Below are positions 1 to 8,562 of a stretch of DNA of 58,264 nucleotides, one piece after another. The stretch is taken from positions 1 to 58,264 of the forward strand of contig SVTM01000013.1 of the NCBI GenBank assembly GCA_015063785.1. The letters are read 5' to 3'. The first letter of the stretch is position 1, and every line of letters starts with the position of its first letter. The notes under the pieces were generated by a model. The model had not been told where the DNA came from and made no database searches. It worked only from the letters and a program-made list of their open reading frames with translations. The position numbers and the translations under genes were made by a program. Origin of the DNA: Oscillospiraceae bacterium (GTDB lineage Bacteria > Bacillota > Clostridia > Oscillospirales > CAG-382).

Positions 1-317
1 TGGCCGTTCAACCTCTCAGTCCGGCTACTGATCGTCGCCTTGGTGGGCCGTTACCCCTCCAACTAGCTAATCAGACGCGAGCCCATCTATCTGCGATAAA
101 TCTTTGACAACCTAAACATGCGATCAGGTTGTGTTATGCGGTATTAGCACACGTTTCCATGTGTTATTCCCCACAGATAGGCAGGTTGCTCACGCGTTAC
201 TCACCCGTCCGCCACTAACTTTCAACAAAAGCAAGCTTCCGTATCAGTTCGTTCGACTTGAATGTGTTATGCACGCCGCCAGCGTTTATCCTGAGCCAGG
301 ATCAAACTCTCTAAAAA
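1..317 (-). rRNA. rrs: 16S ribosomal RNA, 5' end, partial
   Basis: Read on the minus strand, this stretch holds the first 310 or so bases of a bacterial 16S rRNA. The universal 27F site (AGAGTTTGATCCTGGCTCAG) lies at 291-310. It is followed by conserved helices including the GTGAGTAACGCGTGAG block and the GGACTGAGAGGTTGAAC block near position 1. The gene runs off the left edge, so the rest of the 16S gene, the spacer, 23S and 5S should lie outside the window. The sequence is of Clostridia type. I did not assign a genus. The exact mature 5' end near 317 is an estimate from the usual distance to the 27F site. Confidence 0.96.
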
Positions 318-506
318 AATATCTCAAGCCGAAACCTTCCGTCTCGACTCAATTTCTTAGAAGTCTGAGCTTTTGCTCTTTTACTTTTTCCTTGGGTAGT
401 AGTTACACTACTTCTCTTTGGAATTAACGAGTTGTTCTTTGTACTTCTCGTCTTTCGTTGTTCAATTTTCAAAGTCCGCGCCGCCGCTCTCGCGGTCAGC
501 TTTATT

Positions 507-535
507 AGAATACCACAAACATCTCACTTTGTCAA
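507..535 (-). promoter_or_regulatory. rRNA operon promoter and leader
   Basis: On the minus strand TTGACA (530-535) and TATTCT (507-512) are separated by 17 bp. This is a consensus -35 box with a near-consensus -10 box, placed about 190 bp upstream of the 16S 5' end. The transcribed leader (about 318-500) contains a GACTTTGAAAATTGAAC stretch. Sequences of this kind are common next to rRNA genes in Firmicutes, where they take part in processing or antitermination. No coding gene is seen in 318-597. Confidence 0.75.
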
Positions 536-597
536 GTACTTTTTTTCATTTTTTTGAAAAAATGTCAATTTTTATAGTTTTGTTCTACGAAAGAACC

Positions 598-1899
598 TCA
601 AAAGTTGTCGAGTTTGGCAAAAATTGCTTGTATTCTGTCGAAGTCAAGCTTTTTTCTGTGCCCCTTTATGCCAACAACAAGATTACTTGTTCTGAAAACG
701 CGTTGTGCAAGGTCTGTTATATCCTTTTCGGCAACCTTTTCATATCTTTCGCGCTTGTCGTCTATGCTCTTTATTTTTTCATCAAGGATATAATTTTCGT
801 ACGCCATGTTCCAATTGAGCTCTTCGGCGTTGTCGAGAGAAAGGCAGGCGTTGGAGGTATAGAAGACCTTGGCACGCGAAAGTCCCTCGGCATCTTTTTT
901 CATTCTATTGAAAAGATCGGTTGCCATATCAAGACTTTCATAAAGATCCTTAAGGCTGACCTCGTAGGAGATGCTGAGATTTCCTGCGTTTTTATATTCC
1001 TCTATCTTGGCATCATAGCTGTAGATATATCCCATATCCTCCGACAAAGCTTTAAAAAATTTGCAGTTCTCTCCGGCAAACATCATATCATAAAAAAGAT
1101 TGCGCACAGGTTTTGAAGCCGACGGCACGTCGAAATCGAAGCACATCTCCACCATATAATAGGAAGCATCCTTTGTGAGCACGCCGCCTTTTCTTTTCAT
1201 ATAGTCGCAGGGCAGCTCGCATACGTTGTTGCGCGTATCCGATTGCTTTATATCAAGTGCACCTACCCGACGGGCAAGATCCTCAAGGTCGGCATTGTTG
1301 TAATTTCCCGTGGCATAAAAGAAAAAGTTTCCGTGAGTAAACATTTTTTCACGGGCTTTTTCGCATTTTGCAACAGTTATTTTTGAAACGTCACCCAAGG
1401 TTCCCGTTATCATATTGGAAAGGGCGGTCTTTCCCCATACCTTGCTTTTCACAAGCCAGTCAAGAGATGCTTTTTCATCGTACTCGCGGATCTCGGCACG
1501 CACTCTTCCGCGCTCGAGCTCGAAATCCTCTTTTAGATTATTTACCGAAAGCTTTTCGAAAAGCTTCAGCAAAATATCGCCTGCCAGCAAAAATTTTGAG
1601 CTTTCGCCGGTGATGCAGAACTGAATAAACTCCTTGTAGGTCGCGGCGGTAAAGGTAAGCCCTGCCTCGTCAAGAACGTCATACAGCTTTCCACCCATAA
1701 TGGCGTTTATATTTCTGAAAACAACATGCTCTACAAAATGCGATATGCCGTGTTCGCTGTTTTCTTCATACAAAACGCCTGCCTTTGCATAAACGCATAG
1801 ACAAAACCCGTGAAGTCCGGGGCTTTTGAGACTGTATAGATCAATACCGTTTGCCGCTGTGATTTTTTCCTCGCGCCGCGAGGTGTCGGAAAATTTCAT
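598..1899 (-). CDS. M16 family zinc peptidase (insulinase/YmfH-like)
   Basis: This 433-residue protein has the inverted zinc motif HFVEH at residues 54-58. The third ligand is expected at Glu136 in the segment RAEIREYDE, at about the spacing usual for M16 peptidases. The remaining length fits one N-terminal catalytic domain plus one inactive C-terminal M16 domain, which is the size of a single half-ring subunit. Such enzymes degrade peptides in a closed chamber. In many Clostridia two M16 genes lie side by side (YmfF/YmfH type), but here only one is present. The start follows a good AGGAGA site. No signal peptide is visible, so a cytoplasmic location is likely. The substrate is unknown. Confidence 0.85.
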   Translation of the reverse strand: MKFSDTSRREEKITAANGIDLYSLKSPGLHGFCLCVYAKAGVLYEENSEHGISHFVEHVVFRNINAIMGGKLYDVLDEAGLTFTAATYKEFIQFCITGESSKFLLAGDILLKLFEKLSVNNLKEDFELERGRVRAEIREYDEKASLDWLVKSKVWGKTALSNMITGTLGDVSKITVAKCEKAREKMFTHGNFFFYATGNYNNADLEDLARRVGALDIKQSDTRNNVCELPCDYMKRKGGVLTKDASYYMVEMCFDFDVPSASKPVRNLFYDMMFAGENCKFFKALSEDMGYIYSYDAKIEEYKNAGNLSISYEVSLKDLYESLDMATDLFNRMKKDAEGLSRAKVFYTSNACLSLDNAEELNWNMAYENYILDEKIKSIDDKRERYEKVAEKDITDLAQRVFRTSNLVVGIKGHRKKLDFDRIQAIFAKLDNF

Positions 1900-1936
1900 T
1901 TTTTCTCCTATCCTGCTTTTCTGCTTGTTTCAAACC

Positions 1937-1965
1937 ATTCTATCATATTTTACAAGCAATTGCAA
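1937..1965 (-). promoter_or_regulatory. Probable promoter of the M16 peptidase gene
   Basis: On the minus strand TTGCAA (1960-1965) and TAGAAT (1937-1942) have a 17-bp spacer, about 40 bp upstream of the start codon. Both boxes are one or two bases away from consensus. Confidence 0.5.
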
Positions 1966-2160
1966 TAGTCAAAAAAACGCTCGACAAACGCCACAGCTTT
2001 TAACGAAAAAGAAAGATTTTGCGCCGCGCCGATCAATTTTTCGCCAAAAAAGCCGATCTGAGGAGATAATATGACGGCGCTTTTTTCGGGACAAAAAGAA
2101 TATTTGCGTTTACAATTTTATCAAACAACAACTACTACACTTAAAAGGAAGGTTCGTCGT

Positions 2161-3048
2161 ATGTCCCTGTTTTTCAACAATTCAAAAAACGATCGGGTGC
2201 TGAAAAGGCTCCCCATCGAAAAGATCGCTCCAAATCCATATCAGCCGCGCAAATATTTTGACGAAAACGCCATAAATTCGCTTGCCGAAAGTATCGCAAA
2301 ATACGGCGTGATCCAGCCCATAACCGTTCGACAGACAAGTATCGGATATGAACTCGTGGCAGGCGAGCGCAGATTGAGAGCTGCACGGGTGGCAGGACTA
2401 TCGGAGATACCCTGTATCATAATAAAGGCAGGTGAAAAAAGATCGGCACAACTTGCCATAACCGAAAACCTGCAAAGATGCGATCTTGACATTTTTGAAG
2501 AAGCGCAGGCACTCGAGCGTTTGCTTTCATCGGCAAACATGACGCAAAGCCAGCTCGCCATCGAGCTTTGTATGTCCCAAAGCGCTGTTGCCAACAAGCT
2601 CCGACTTTTGCGACTTGATGAAAGCACCCGTCAGATCGTGCGCAAACACGGACTTTCCGAGCGCCACGCACGGGCGCTTTTGAGGGTGCCGCCAGAAAAA
2701 AGAAGCAGCACAGCCGAAAGAATAGGCGAATGCGGCATGAGCGTGACGAACGCAGAAGAATATATCGACACGATTCTTTGCACCCGTATGGCGCGAAACG
2801 TGATCTCAGGGAAAAACGCCAAAAAAAGCGAACGTCCCTCCCTTTCGGAACAAAAAGAGAACGAGCCACCCGAAGAAAAACCGATACGCCGATTTATCAT
2901 CGGCGATCTTACCTTGTTTTACAACAGTCTTGACCGCTCGCTTTCAATGCTTCGAAGCGCAGGCTTTGATGCGGAGCTTGAAAAAACCGAGGATGACGGA
3001 AAGATCACCCTTGCCATAACCTTGAAAAATGCCGAAAGGCGGCAATAA
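2161..3048 (+). CDS. noc: ParB/Spo0J family DNA-binding protein, Noc-like
   Basis: This 295-residue ParB-family protein has an N-terminal ParB/sulfiredoxin-like CTPase domain (about 18-110) with the GERR motif at 68-71 and the conserved ITENLQR box. A helix-turn-helix centre follows (TQSQLAIELCMSQSAVANKL), then a linker and a C-terminal dimerisation segment. These proteins bind parS or NBS sites, load as CTP-dependent clamps and act in chromosome segregation or nucleoid occlusion. The short hydrophobic start MSLFF resembles the membrane-targeting N-terminus of Noc, and no parA gene lies next to it, so I prefer Noc to ParB. An upstream in-frame ATG at 2071 exists, but AAGGAAGG lies just before 2161 and homology begins there. 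Confidence 0.82.
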   Translation: MSLFFNNSKNDRVLKRLPIEKIAPNPYQPRKYFDENAINSLAESIAKYGVIQPITVRQTSIGYELVAGERRLRAARVAGLSEIPCIIIKAGEKRSAQLAITENLQRCDLDIFEEAQALERLLSSANMTQSQLAIELCMSQSAVANKLRLLRLDESTRQIVRKHGLSERHARALLRVPPEKRSSTAERIGECGMSVTNAEEYIDTILCTRMARNVISGKNAKKSERPSLSEQKENEPPEEKPIRRFIIGDLTLFYNSLDRSLSMLRSAGFDAELEKTEDDGKITLAITLKNAERRQ

Positions 3049-3053
3049 ACAAG

Positions 3054-3084
3054 AAAGGCTGTCCGAACGACAGCCTTTTCTTAT
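3054..3084 (+). terminator. Intrinsic terminator between convergent genes
   Basis: A 10-bp perfect stem, AAAGGCTGTC (3054-3063) with GACAGCCTTT (3069-3078), has a five-base loop and is followed by TTCTTATTT. It sits between the Noc-like gene and the convergent lipoprotein gene, and could serve both strands. Confidence 0.88.
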
Positions 3085-3095
3085 TTAAATTTAAG

Positions 3096-3632
3096 TTACG
3101 CAATAGGTTCAACAACAACCTCATTACCCACCTCGTTTTTTGCCAGAGTGTAAGAATAGGTGTTGCCTGCCTCGTCGGAAAAGCTTATTCCGATGTTGGG
3201 GCTGCCCTGTACTGCAAGCTCGGGGAATATCCAAATGACCTCCATGGGTTCAAGCTTTTCAACAGTATACAGTTCTTCTCCGCGCACTCCGTCTGTCACA
3301 GCAAAAAGAGAAATGTCGGATATAGGCTTTGAGCAAAGGCACATAACCGGTTGTTTGGTCTGTGCATCACCGTAAAAATACGCCTTGGAGAAAATAACCT
3401 CCTGCGTACCGTTAAGCTGAGAGGGATAATACGCCGCAAAAAGCTCGTCAAACCAAACAGAGGTTACGTCGCCCACAAGCGGAACGTGCTCGTCGGGGAT
3501 CTCCACTCCCGAAAGGTCGATCTTGCCGGGATCTTTGTCGTCTGTTTCGTCTTTTTCCGCAGGTTTGTTGCATCCGCCAAACGCCAACGCAAGCATCAGC
3601 ATTGCCAGAACGAAAGATATCTTTCTTTTCAC
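3096..3632 (-). CDS. Hypothetical lipoprotein
   Basis: A 178-residue protein begins with a lipoprotein signal peptide ending in the lipobox AFGGC, so Cys21 should be lipidated and the mature protein held on the outer face of the membrane. A short acidic linker (KDETDDKDPGK) follows the cysteine, then a compact domain of about 140 residues that I do not recognise. The start is GTG at 3632 behind GAAGGAG. The gene follows the 145-residue membrane protein by five bases and is the last gene of the minus-strand run that includes prfB. Confidence 0.75.
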   Translation of the reverse strand: MKRKISFVLAMLMLALAFGGCNKPAEKDETDDKDPGKIDLSGVEIPDEHVPLVGDVTSVWFDELFAAYYPSQLNGTQEVIFSKAYFYGDAQTKQPVMCLCSKPISDISLFAVTDGVRGEELYTVEKLEPMEVIWIFPELAVQGSPNIGISFSDEAGNTYSYTLAKNEVGNEVVVEPIA

Positions 3633-3637
3633 TTTAA

Positions 3638-4075
3638 TTACATCTCCTTCAAACTGTCCGAACCGTCTCCGAACTCGTTTTCCAATCCTTCAAGAACTTC
3701 TTTCAGAGCATCCCCCGCCTCTTCCAGGTTTTTGATGGCCTGCGAAAGGTTGGCAGAGGGGCACTTTTCTTCCTTGCCGTCGGTGGCAAGCTCTGCTTCC
3801 ACCGCCGAGGGGATGTCCTCTTCCGAGACGGCAGAAAAACCGTCGTCAAAATTCTGACCAAAAGCATTTTCAGCATTCCATTTTTCTTCTGCCTTCTTTT
3901 CAGCCTGTTCCTTTTTGTAGATAAGGACGGCGGCAATGGCGGCAAAAATTCCCGTTGCTGCAAAAATTCCTGCAGACGTCTTCTTTTTTGTCAGTATCGA
4001 AACTACCGTTCCGACAACCGACACCGCCTGAACTGCAATAAGGATAGGTCGGATATACTTTTTCAAAGATTTCAC
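3638..4075 (-). CDS. Hypothetical membrane protein with acidic cytoplasmic tail
   Basis: This 145-residue protein has two hydrophobic stretches close to the N-terminus (about 10-28 and 36-52), separated by a short KKKTS turn. A charged, coiled-coil-like, Glu-rich tail follows. I find no recognisable domain. The start is GTG at 4075, preceded by GGGAGGAAA at good distance. It lies between prfB and the lipoprotein gene on the same strand with short gaps, so co-transcription is likely. Confidence 0.65.
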   Translation of the reverse strand: MKSLKKYIRPILIAVQAVSVVGTVVSILTKKKTSAGIFAATGIFAAIAAVLIYKKEQAEKKAEEKWNAENAFGQNFDDGFSAVSEEDIPSAVEAELATDGKEEKCPSANLSQAIKNLEEAGDALKEVLEGLENEFGDGSDSLKEM

Positions 4076-4105
4076 GCTGCGTTTCCTCCCTGATAAGATG
4101 ATTTT

Positions 4106-5221
4106 TTATTTAATAAAATTGCCCTTGGCGCGAAGGTAAGCGTTCATAAATTCGTCGAGGTCGCCGTCCATAACAGCAGAAATGTTGCCGTCTTCGTAAC
4201 CTGTTCTGTTGTCCTTTACAAGTGTATAGGGCATGAAAACGTAGGAACGTATCTGCGAACCCCATTCGATATTTGCCTTTTCGCCCTTGATATCCTCGAT
4301 CTTGTCAAGGTTTTCGCGTTCTTTTATTTCAACAAGCTTTGCCTTAAGCATCTTCATGGCAGTTTCCTTGTTCTGAAGCTGGCTTCGTTCGGTCTGACAA
4401 CCAACCACGATACCGGTGGGCTTGTGGACGATTCTGATGGCAGAGTCAGTCTTGTTTACGTGCTGTCCGCCTGCGCCGCTCGAACGGTGAGCCGTGATCT
4501 CCAGGTCTTCATCACGGATCTCGATATCGGTACTGTCGTCAAGCTCGGGCAAAATCTCAACCGAGGTGAAAGAAGTGTGTCTTCTTCCCGATGAGTCAAA
4601 GGGAGAAACACGCACAAGGCGGTGAACTCCGTTTTCGCTCTTAAGATAACCGTAGGCATAGCTTCCTTCGATAAGTATGGTAACGCTCTTGATGCCGGCT
4701 TCTTCACCGTCGAGATAATCGAGCACCTTCACCTTGAATCCACGGCGTTCTGCCCAACGGCAATACATACGGTAAAGCATTTCCGCCCAGTCCTGGGCTT
4801 CTGTTCCGCCGGCACCGGGATGGATGGAAAGGATGGCATTGTTGCGGTCGTATTCGCCCGAAAGAAGCGCCTGGATCCTCTGGCTTTCCTTGCTCTTTTC
4901 AAGGTTTGAAAGCTCGGAAAGGATCTCTTCGGTAAAGCTTTCGTCGTTTTCTTCAATAGCAAGCTCGATAAGATCACGAAGGTTTGAAGCACCCGATGCA
5001 AGGGCGTTGTAATCATCAACCGTTTGCTTTGTATTTTTTAGAGAGGTAAGTATTACCTGGGTATTTTCAACGTTGTCCCAGAAGCCTGCCTCGCAGGTGA
5101 TCTTTTCAAGCTCTTCTGCCTTTTCTCTGAGTTTGTCGATCTCGAGCGAAACGGCAAGTTCGCGGATCTCTTCGTCAAGTTTATTAAGGCTCTGCAAAGC
5201 CTCTTCGAGTTGAACTAACAA
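4106..5221 (-). CDS. prfB: Peptide chain release factor 2
   Basis: RF2 recognises UGA and UAA stop codons and triggers peptide release. The protein carries the anticodon-like SPF motif (RVSPFD, near residue 206) and the catalytic GGQ motif (SSGAGGQHVNK, near 250), behind the helical N-terminal domain. I chose the TTG at 5219-5221 because AAGGGAGA lies nine bases before it and the resulting 371 residues give the usual distance to the conserved GFWDN segment. A more upstream in-frame TTG (5254) would add 11 unlikely residues. The reading frame is continuous, so the programmed +1 frameshift known from many RF2 genes is absent here. Confidence 0.95.
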   Translation of the reverse strand: MLVQLEEALQSLNKLDEEIRELAVSLEIDKLREKAEELEKITCEAGFWDNVENTQVILTSLKNTKQTVDDYNALASGASNLRDLIELAIEENDESFTEEILSELSNLEKSKESQRIQALLSGEYDRNNAILSIHPGAGGTEAQDWAEMLYRMYCRWAERRGFKVKVLDYLDGEEAGIKSVTILIEGSYAYGYLKSENGVHRLVRVSPFDSSGRRHTSFTSVEILPELDDSTDIEIRDEDLEITAHRSSGAGGQHVNKTDSAIRIVHKPTGIVVGCQTERSQLQNKETAMKMLKAKLVEIKERENLDKIEDIKGEKANIEWGSQIRSYVFMPYTLVKDNRTGYEDGNISAVMDGDLDEFMNAYLRAKGNFIK

Positions 5222-5307
5222 ATTATATATTCTCCCTTCAGGTGTTTGTTTCAAATGTCAAAATATAATCTACCGAATATTTTCTGCACAAAATTAAAAA
5301 ATATTCG

Positions 5308-5898
5308 TCACTGCCCGGAGTAAAGTCCCGAGCGTTTCACAAGGCTGTGGCGGCAGTTGTAGCAAACATTCTGCTCGACGCGGCAAAGCTCGCCGCAAAC
5401 CAGACACAAAACGTCGCGGTCGCCGGTTTTTATGGATTTTTCCAGGTGTTTTGCTCCCCAGAAATGGCGGACGTGATCGCCGATCTTGTAATATCCGGCA
5501 TCCTTGAAATCGGGATCCATCACCGTGAAAACGTGTTTTTTGCCCTTGTCGCCCCTGACGGTAAAGGTCATCAACCAGTCGTGGTGATCGTCCTTGAGGC
5601 GCGTTCGGGTTATGGTCTTGCTGGTCTTAAGGGTGCGCTCGGTCTCGATTTTTTCGATCTTTCCCGAAAAAGCACGGGTGCGAAACGCCGCCTTTATCCA
5701 CCCCATCATAAAAGGAAAGAGGACGACGAAAGCTGTGACAACGTAAGCCAGAGGGTTGGTTAGACGAAACTCGTATTCGCCGTACACGATATACTCAAAT
5801 ACGATGAAGACGAAAAGCGCATACCACGCCACGGGGCGCAAAACAAGCATGGCGCCGCGGAAGAAAAAAGATCGCTTTACATCTTTGTTTTCGTGCAT
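5308..5898 (-). CDS. Membrane protein with C-terminal zinc ribbon
   Basis: A protein of 196 residues has two predicted membrane helices near the N-terminus (about 14-36 and 46-68). A soluble basic domain follows, then a C-terminal CxxC...CxxC zinc ribbon (CLVCGELCRVEQNVCYNC). No family is recognised. The ATG at 5898 is preferred over an upstream TTG because GCGGAGG lies six bases before it. It sits 24 bp after the preceding membrane protein and upstream of prfB on the same strand. Confidence 0.6.
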   Translation of the reverse strand: MHENKDVKRSFFFRGAMLVLRPVAWYALFVFIVFEYIVYGEYEFRLTNPLAYVVTAFVVLFPFMMGWIKAAFRTRAFSGKIEKIETERTLKTSKTITRTRLKDDHHDWLMTFTVRGDKGKKHVFTVMDPDFKDAGYYKIGDHVRHFWGAKHLEKSIKTGDRDVLCLVCGELCRVEQNVCYNCRHSLVKRSGLYSGQ

Positions 5899-5921
5899 AC
5901 AAAACCTCCGCAACCTGCAAG

Positions 5922-6302
5922 TTATTCTTCGCTTTCTTTGGTCTTTGTGCCGATTGCACGCAAGATCAATGGTACAACGGTCAAAACAAGAATAAATACA
6001 AAAGCAACAAGCTCCTCAAATCTGCCCACAGAAAGAGTTTCAGTGTCAGAGCTTATGTTTTTATAGTACAGCTGTGTTATCAATTCAATGCATACAATAG
6101 AGGCAAGCATCATCACAGCATTCAAAAAAACGAACGGGAAACACTTTTTTGTACCCGAATAATTCAATATAGCAAGCATGATCTGGAGCGGCGGATAAAG
6201 AAACATAACCAAAACTCCTCCACCGCGATAAAAGAAACAGCCGATGGCAAACGGAAGAATGTTTGCGATAACAGCAAGAATAAACTTTGTTTTATCTTTC
6301 AT
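5922..6302 (-). CDS. Hypothetical small membrane protein
   Basis: This 126-residue protein is strongly hydrophobic, with four likely membrane helices and a short charged C-terminus. No family is recognised. Two ATG codons lie close together (6306-6308 and 6300-6302). The second has the better distance to GGAG. It is the first gene after a strong minus-strand promoter and so probably heads the run that continues to prfB. Confidence 0.6.
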   Translation of the reverse strand: MKDKTKFILAVIANILPFAIGCFFYRGGGVLVMFLYPPLQIMLAILNYSGTKKCFPFVFLNAVMMLASIVCIELITQLYYKNISSDTETLSVGRFEELVAFVFILVLTVVPLILRAIGTKTKESEE

Positions 6303-6364
6303 TCTCATACTCCATTCGTTTCAGAAATATGCAAAGATGCACACAGAAATCCATACTACGATAT

Positions 6365-6393
6365 ATTATACTATATTATCCGCGATTTGTAAA
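6365..6393 (-). promoter_or_regulatory. Sigma-A promoter for the minus-strand run 6302 to 3096
   Basis: On the minus strand TTTACA (6388-6393) and TATAAT (6365-6370) have a 17-bp spacer, about 65 bp upstream of the start codon at 6302. Confidence 0.75.
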
Positions 6394-6497
6394 TGATTTT
6401 TTCAAAAAATTAACCTGTGTGAACAAAAAAATCGGGGGTTTGTGAAAAAACACCATAATTTGCAGGCGACATTCTGCCTTTTTGGGCTCATCAATCA

Positions 6498-6526
6498 TTG
6501 ACATAAATACTTTTTTGTGTTAAAAT
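6498..6526 (+). promoter_or_regulatory. Sigma-A promoter for the chromate transporter operon
   Basis: TTGACA (6498-6503) and TAAAAT (6521-6526) have a 17-bp spacer, 37 bp before the first start codon. Confidence 0.78.
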
Positions 6527-6562
6527 TTGCATGTATTATTTATATTGAAGAAAGGATTCGAA

Positions 6563-7132
6563 ATGAAACTTCTTTTTCAACTGTTTTTCGCCTTTTTCAG
6601 AATTGGCGCGCTGACCTTTGGCGGAGGCTACGCCATGCTTCCCATGTTCAAAAAAGAGCTGGTTGAAAAGCACGGCTGGTGCACCGAAGAAGATATTCTT
6701 GATTATTACGCCATCGCCCAGTGTACCCCCGGAGTCATTGCCGTAAACACAGCGTCGTTTATCGGATTTAAGAAAAAAGGAGTTGTCGGTGCCATATTTT
6801 CCACCCTTGGCGTTGTGGCTCCGTCGATACTCATCATCACGGTCATTGCCGCTTTCATCAACCATTTTGCTGACAATCAATACGTTGCCCACGCCTTTGC
6901 AGGCATCCGTGTTGCCGTGTGCGCCCTTGTTTCGGTGACAATCTTCGGACTTCTCAAGAAGAACGTAAAAGATATTCTCACAGCACTTCTTGCCATTGCC
7001 GCTTTTGTTGTGACGTATTTCTTTGGACTTTCGCCCATCATTGCCGTTTTTGTGGCGGCAACGGCAGGCATAATCGCAAGTGTTATCCGCGAAAAAAACA
7101 GAAATTCAGCCGAAAAGGAGGGTAAAAAATAA
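6563..7132 (+). CDS. Chromate transporter family protein, first half-size subunit
   Basis: This 189-residue membrane protein belongs to the short-chain chromate ion transporter (CHR) family. It has the family signature FRIGALTFGGGYAMLPMF near the N-terminus and the segment AIAQCTPGVIAVNTASF. Short-chain CHR proteins occur as adjacent pairs that together correspond to one full ChrA. The transported substrate in anaerobes is not established and may be an anion other than chromate. The start at 6563 follows GAAAGGA; an upstream in-frame ATG lacks this. The stop codon shares one base with the next gene's ATG. Confidence 0.9.
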   Translation: MKLLFQLFFAFFRIGALTFGGGYAMLPMFKKELVEKHGWCTEEDILDYYAIAQCTPGVIAVNTASFIGFKKKGVVGAIFSTLGVVAPSILIITVIAAFINHFADNQYVAHAFAGIRVAVCALVSVTIFGLLKKNVKDILTALLAIAAFVVTYFFGLSPIIAVFVAATAGIIASVIREKNRNSAEKEGKK

Positions 7133-7716
7133 TGACTTTTCTCTATCTTTTCCTTGAATTTTTCAAAACAGGTCTTTTCTCCGTCGGCGGCGGCCTTGCC
7201 ACCATTCCCTTTTTGCAGGAACTTGCCGTAAACGAAAACTACGGTTGGTTCTCGCTCGATCAGCTTTCGGATATGATCGCCGTTTCCGAATCCACCCCCG
7301 GCCCCATCGGCGTAAACATGGCAACCTATGCAGGCTACAACGCCGGTTTTCAGATCAGCGGCATCGGCACGGGAATACTTGGCGGCATTGTTGCAACCCT
7401 CGGCATCGTCTGCCCTGCCATCATTATCATCTGCATCATCTCCAAATTTCTCGAAAAATTCCGCGACAACAAATTCGTAAACTATGCCTTCTACGGCATT
7501 CGTCCTGCCGTGGCAGGACTTATCACAGGCGCCATGGCAAGCGTTTTTGTTTCGGCGGTTTTCATTCTCGGCGAAACGGGTGCCATTTCGGGCGTAAATC
7601 TTGTTGCCTCCGCAGCCTTCGTGGTGCTGACGGCACTGTGCGCCATATTCAAAAAGCTTCATCCCATCGTTTTCATCGCGCTGGGTGCGCTTGTCGGTAT
7701 AATATTCGGACTGTAA
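7132..7716 (+). CDS. Chromate transporter family protein, second half-size subunit
   Basis: This is the 194-residue partner of the preceding gene, with the matching motifs KTGLFSVGGGLATIPFLQ and VSESTPGPIGVNMATYAG and about six membrane segments. It overlaps the first subunit by one base (TAATG), so translation is probably coupled and the stoichiometry equal. Both halves keep the conserved glycine-rich and TPG motifs, so neither looks degenerate. Confidence 0.9.
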   Translation: MTFLYLFLEFFKTGLFSVGGGLATIPFLQELAVNENYGWFSLDQLSDMIAVSESTPGPIGVNMATYAGYNAGFQISGIGTGILGGIVATLGIVCPAIIIICIISKFLEKFRDNKFVNYAFYGIRPAVAGLITGAMASVFVSAVFILGETGAISGVNLVASAAFVVLTALCAIFKKLHPIVFIALGALVGIIFGL

Positions 7717-7731
7717 AAATTGGAGTTTAAA

Positions 7732-8550
7732 ATGACGTCAATAGAAACAATAGCAAAAAAAGTACAGTCACAGGGCCGTCACGCCTTTTTTCTCGACATC
7801 GACGGCACCATGATCGTGGCACTCGCCGAAAACGGAGTTTCGCCCCGCCTTGCAAAAGCAATATCCGACGGACACAAAAAAGGACATCTGTTTTTCGTAA
7901 ACACGGGACGGGCATACGGATATATTCCCCCGTCGCTTCTCGCCTCCGCCGATTTTGACGGCGTGGTGTCGGGTCTCGGCGGCTACATAACCTACCGAGG
8001 TAAGGTGATCCACTCATCTTTTCTCACCGAAAAGACCGTCCGAGCCCTTTGCGAATACTGTGAAGAGCACGGTGAGAGCGTGATATTCGAGTGCGAGGAG
8101 CGCGACGAGCACGGCGGCAGAGTGACCATCGGCAATTCAGGCTTTTTCAACGCCCATCGCGACTTTGACAAAAAAGAAGAAGTGTATGATGCAATAAAGG
8201 ATATGCACCCCATAAAGATCACCGTCCCCTACGTCCCGCGCGAAGAATACGCCGCTTTTCTTGAAAAAGAATTTGATATGTCCTATATAAAGCCGATCTA
8301 CGCCGAGGGCGCATATATCGGCAACAACAAGGGCACCGCCATCTTCAAGACCTGTGATATACTCGGCATTCCTTATGAAAACACCATTGCCGTCGGCGAC
8401 AGCGACAACGACGTGAAAATGCTGTCGTGCGCCGCAATTTCGGTTGCCATGGGCAACGCCCCCGAGCATCTGAAAGCAATGACCACCCTGGTCTGTGACA
8501 GAGTTGAAAACGACGGTGCGGCAAAGCTTATCGAAACACTTATCGGATAG
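7732..8550 (+). CDS. Cof-type HAD-IIB family phosphatase
   Basis: A 272-residue HAD-superfamily hydrolase. Motif I is DIDGTM near residue 23, with the nucleophilic Asp. Motif II is the NTGRAY segment, and the C-terminal GDSDNDVKML near residue 223 binds Mg2+. The alpha/beta cap sits between, as in the Cof/YidA group. Such enzymes dephosphorylate sugar phosphates or small phosphorylated metabolites, and the exact substrate cannot be read from sequence. The ATG at 7732 follows TTGGAG at six bases. It sits 15 bp behind the chromate transporter pair and 12 bp ahead of a paralogue. Confidence 0.88.
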   Translation: MTSIETIAKKVQSQGRHAFFLDIDGTMIVALAENGVSPRLAKAISDGHKKGHLFFVNTGRAYGYIPPSLLASADFDGVVSGLGGYITYRGKVIHSSFLTEKTVRALCEYCEEHGESVIFECEERDEHGGRVTIGNSGFFNAHRDFDKKEEVYDAIKDMHPIKITVPYVPREEYAAFLEKEFDMSYIKPIYAEGAYIGNNKGTAIFKTCDILGIPYENTIAVGDSDNDVKMLSCAAISVAMGNAPEHLKAMTTLVCDRVENDGAAKLIETLIG

Positions 8551-8562
8551 GAAGAAAAAGCA

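Noticed and set aside
131..427. Open reading frame of 98 codons on the plus strand near the left edge
   Set aside because: It lies across the antisense of the 16S rRNA gene and its leader.
5219..5310. Programmed +1 frameshift in prfB
   Set aside because: No CTTTGA slip site with an upstream internal Shine-Dalgarno is found, and the frame is open from a well-placed TTG start.
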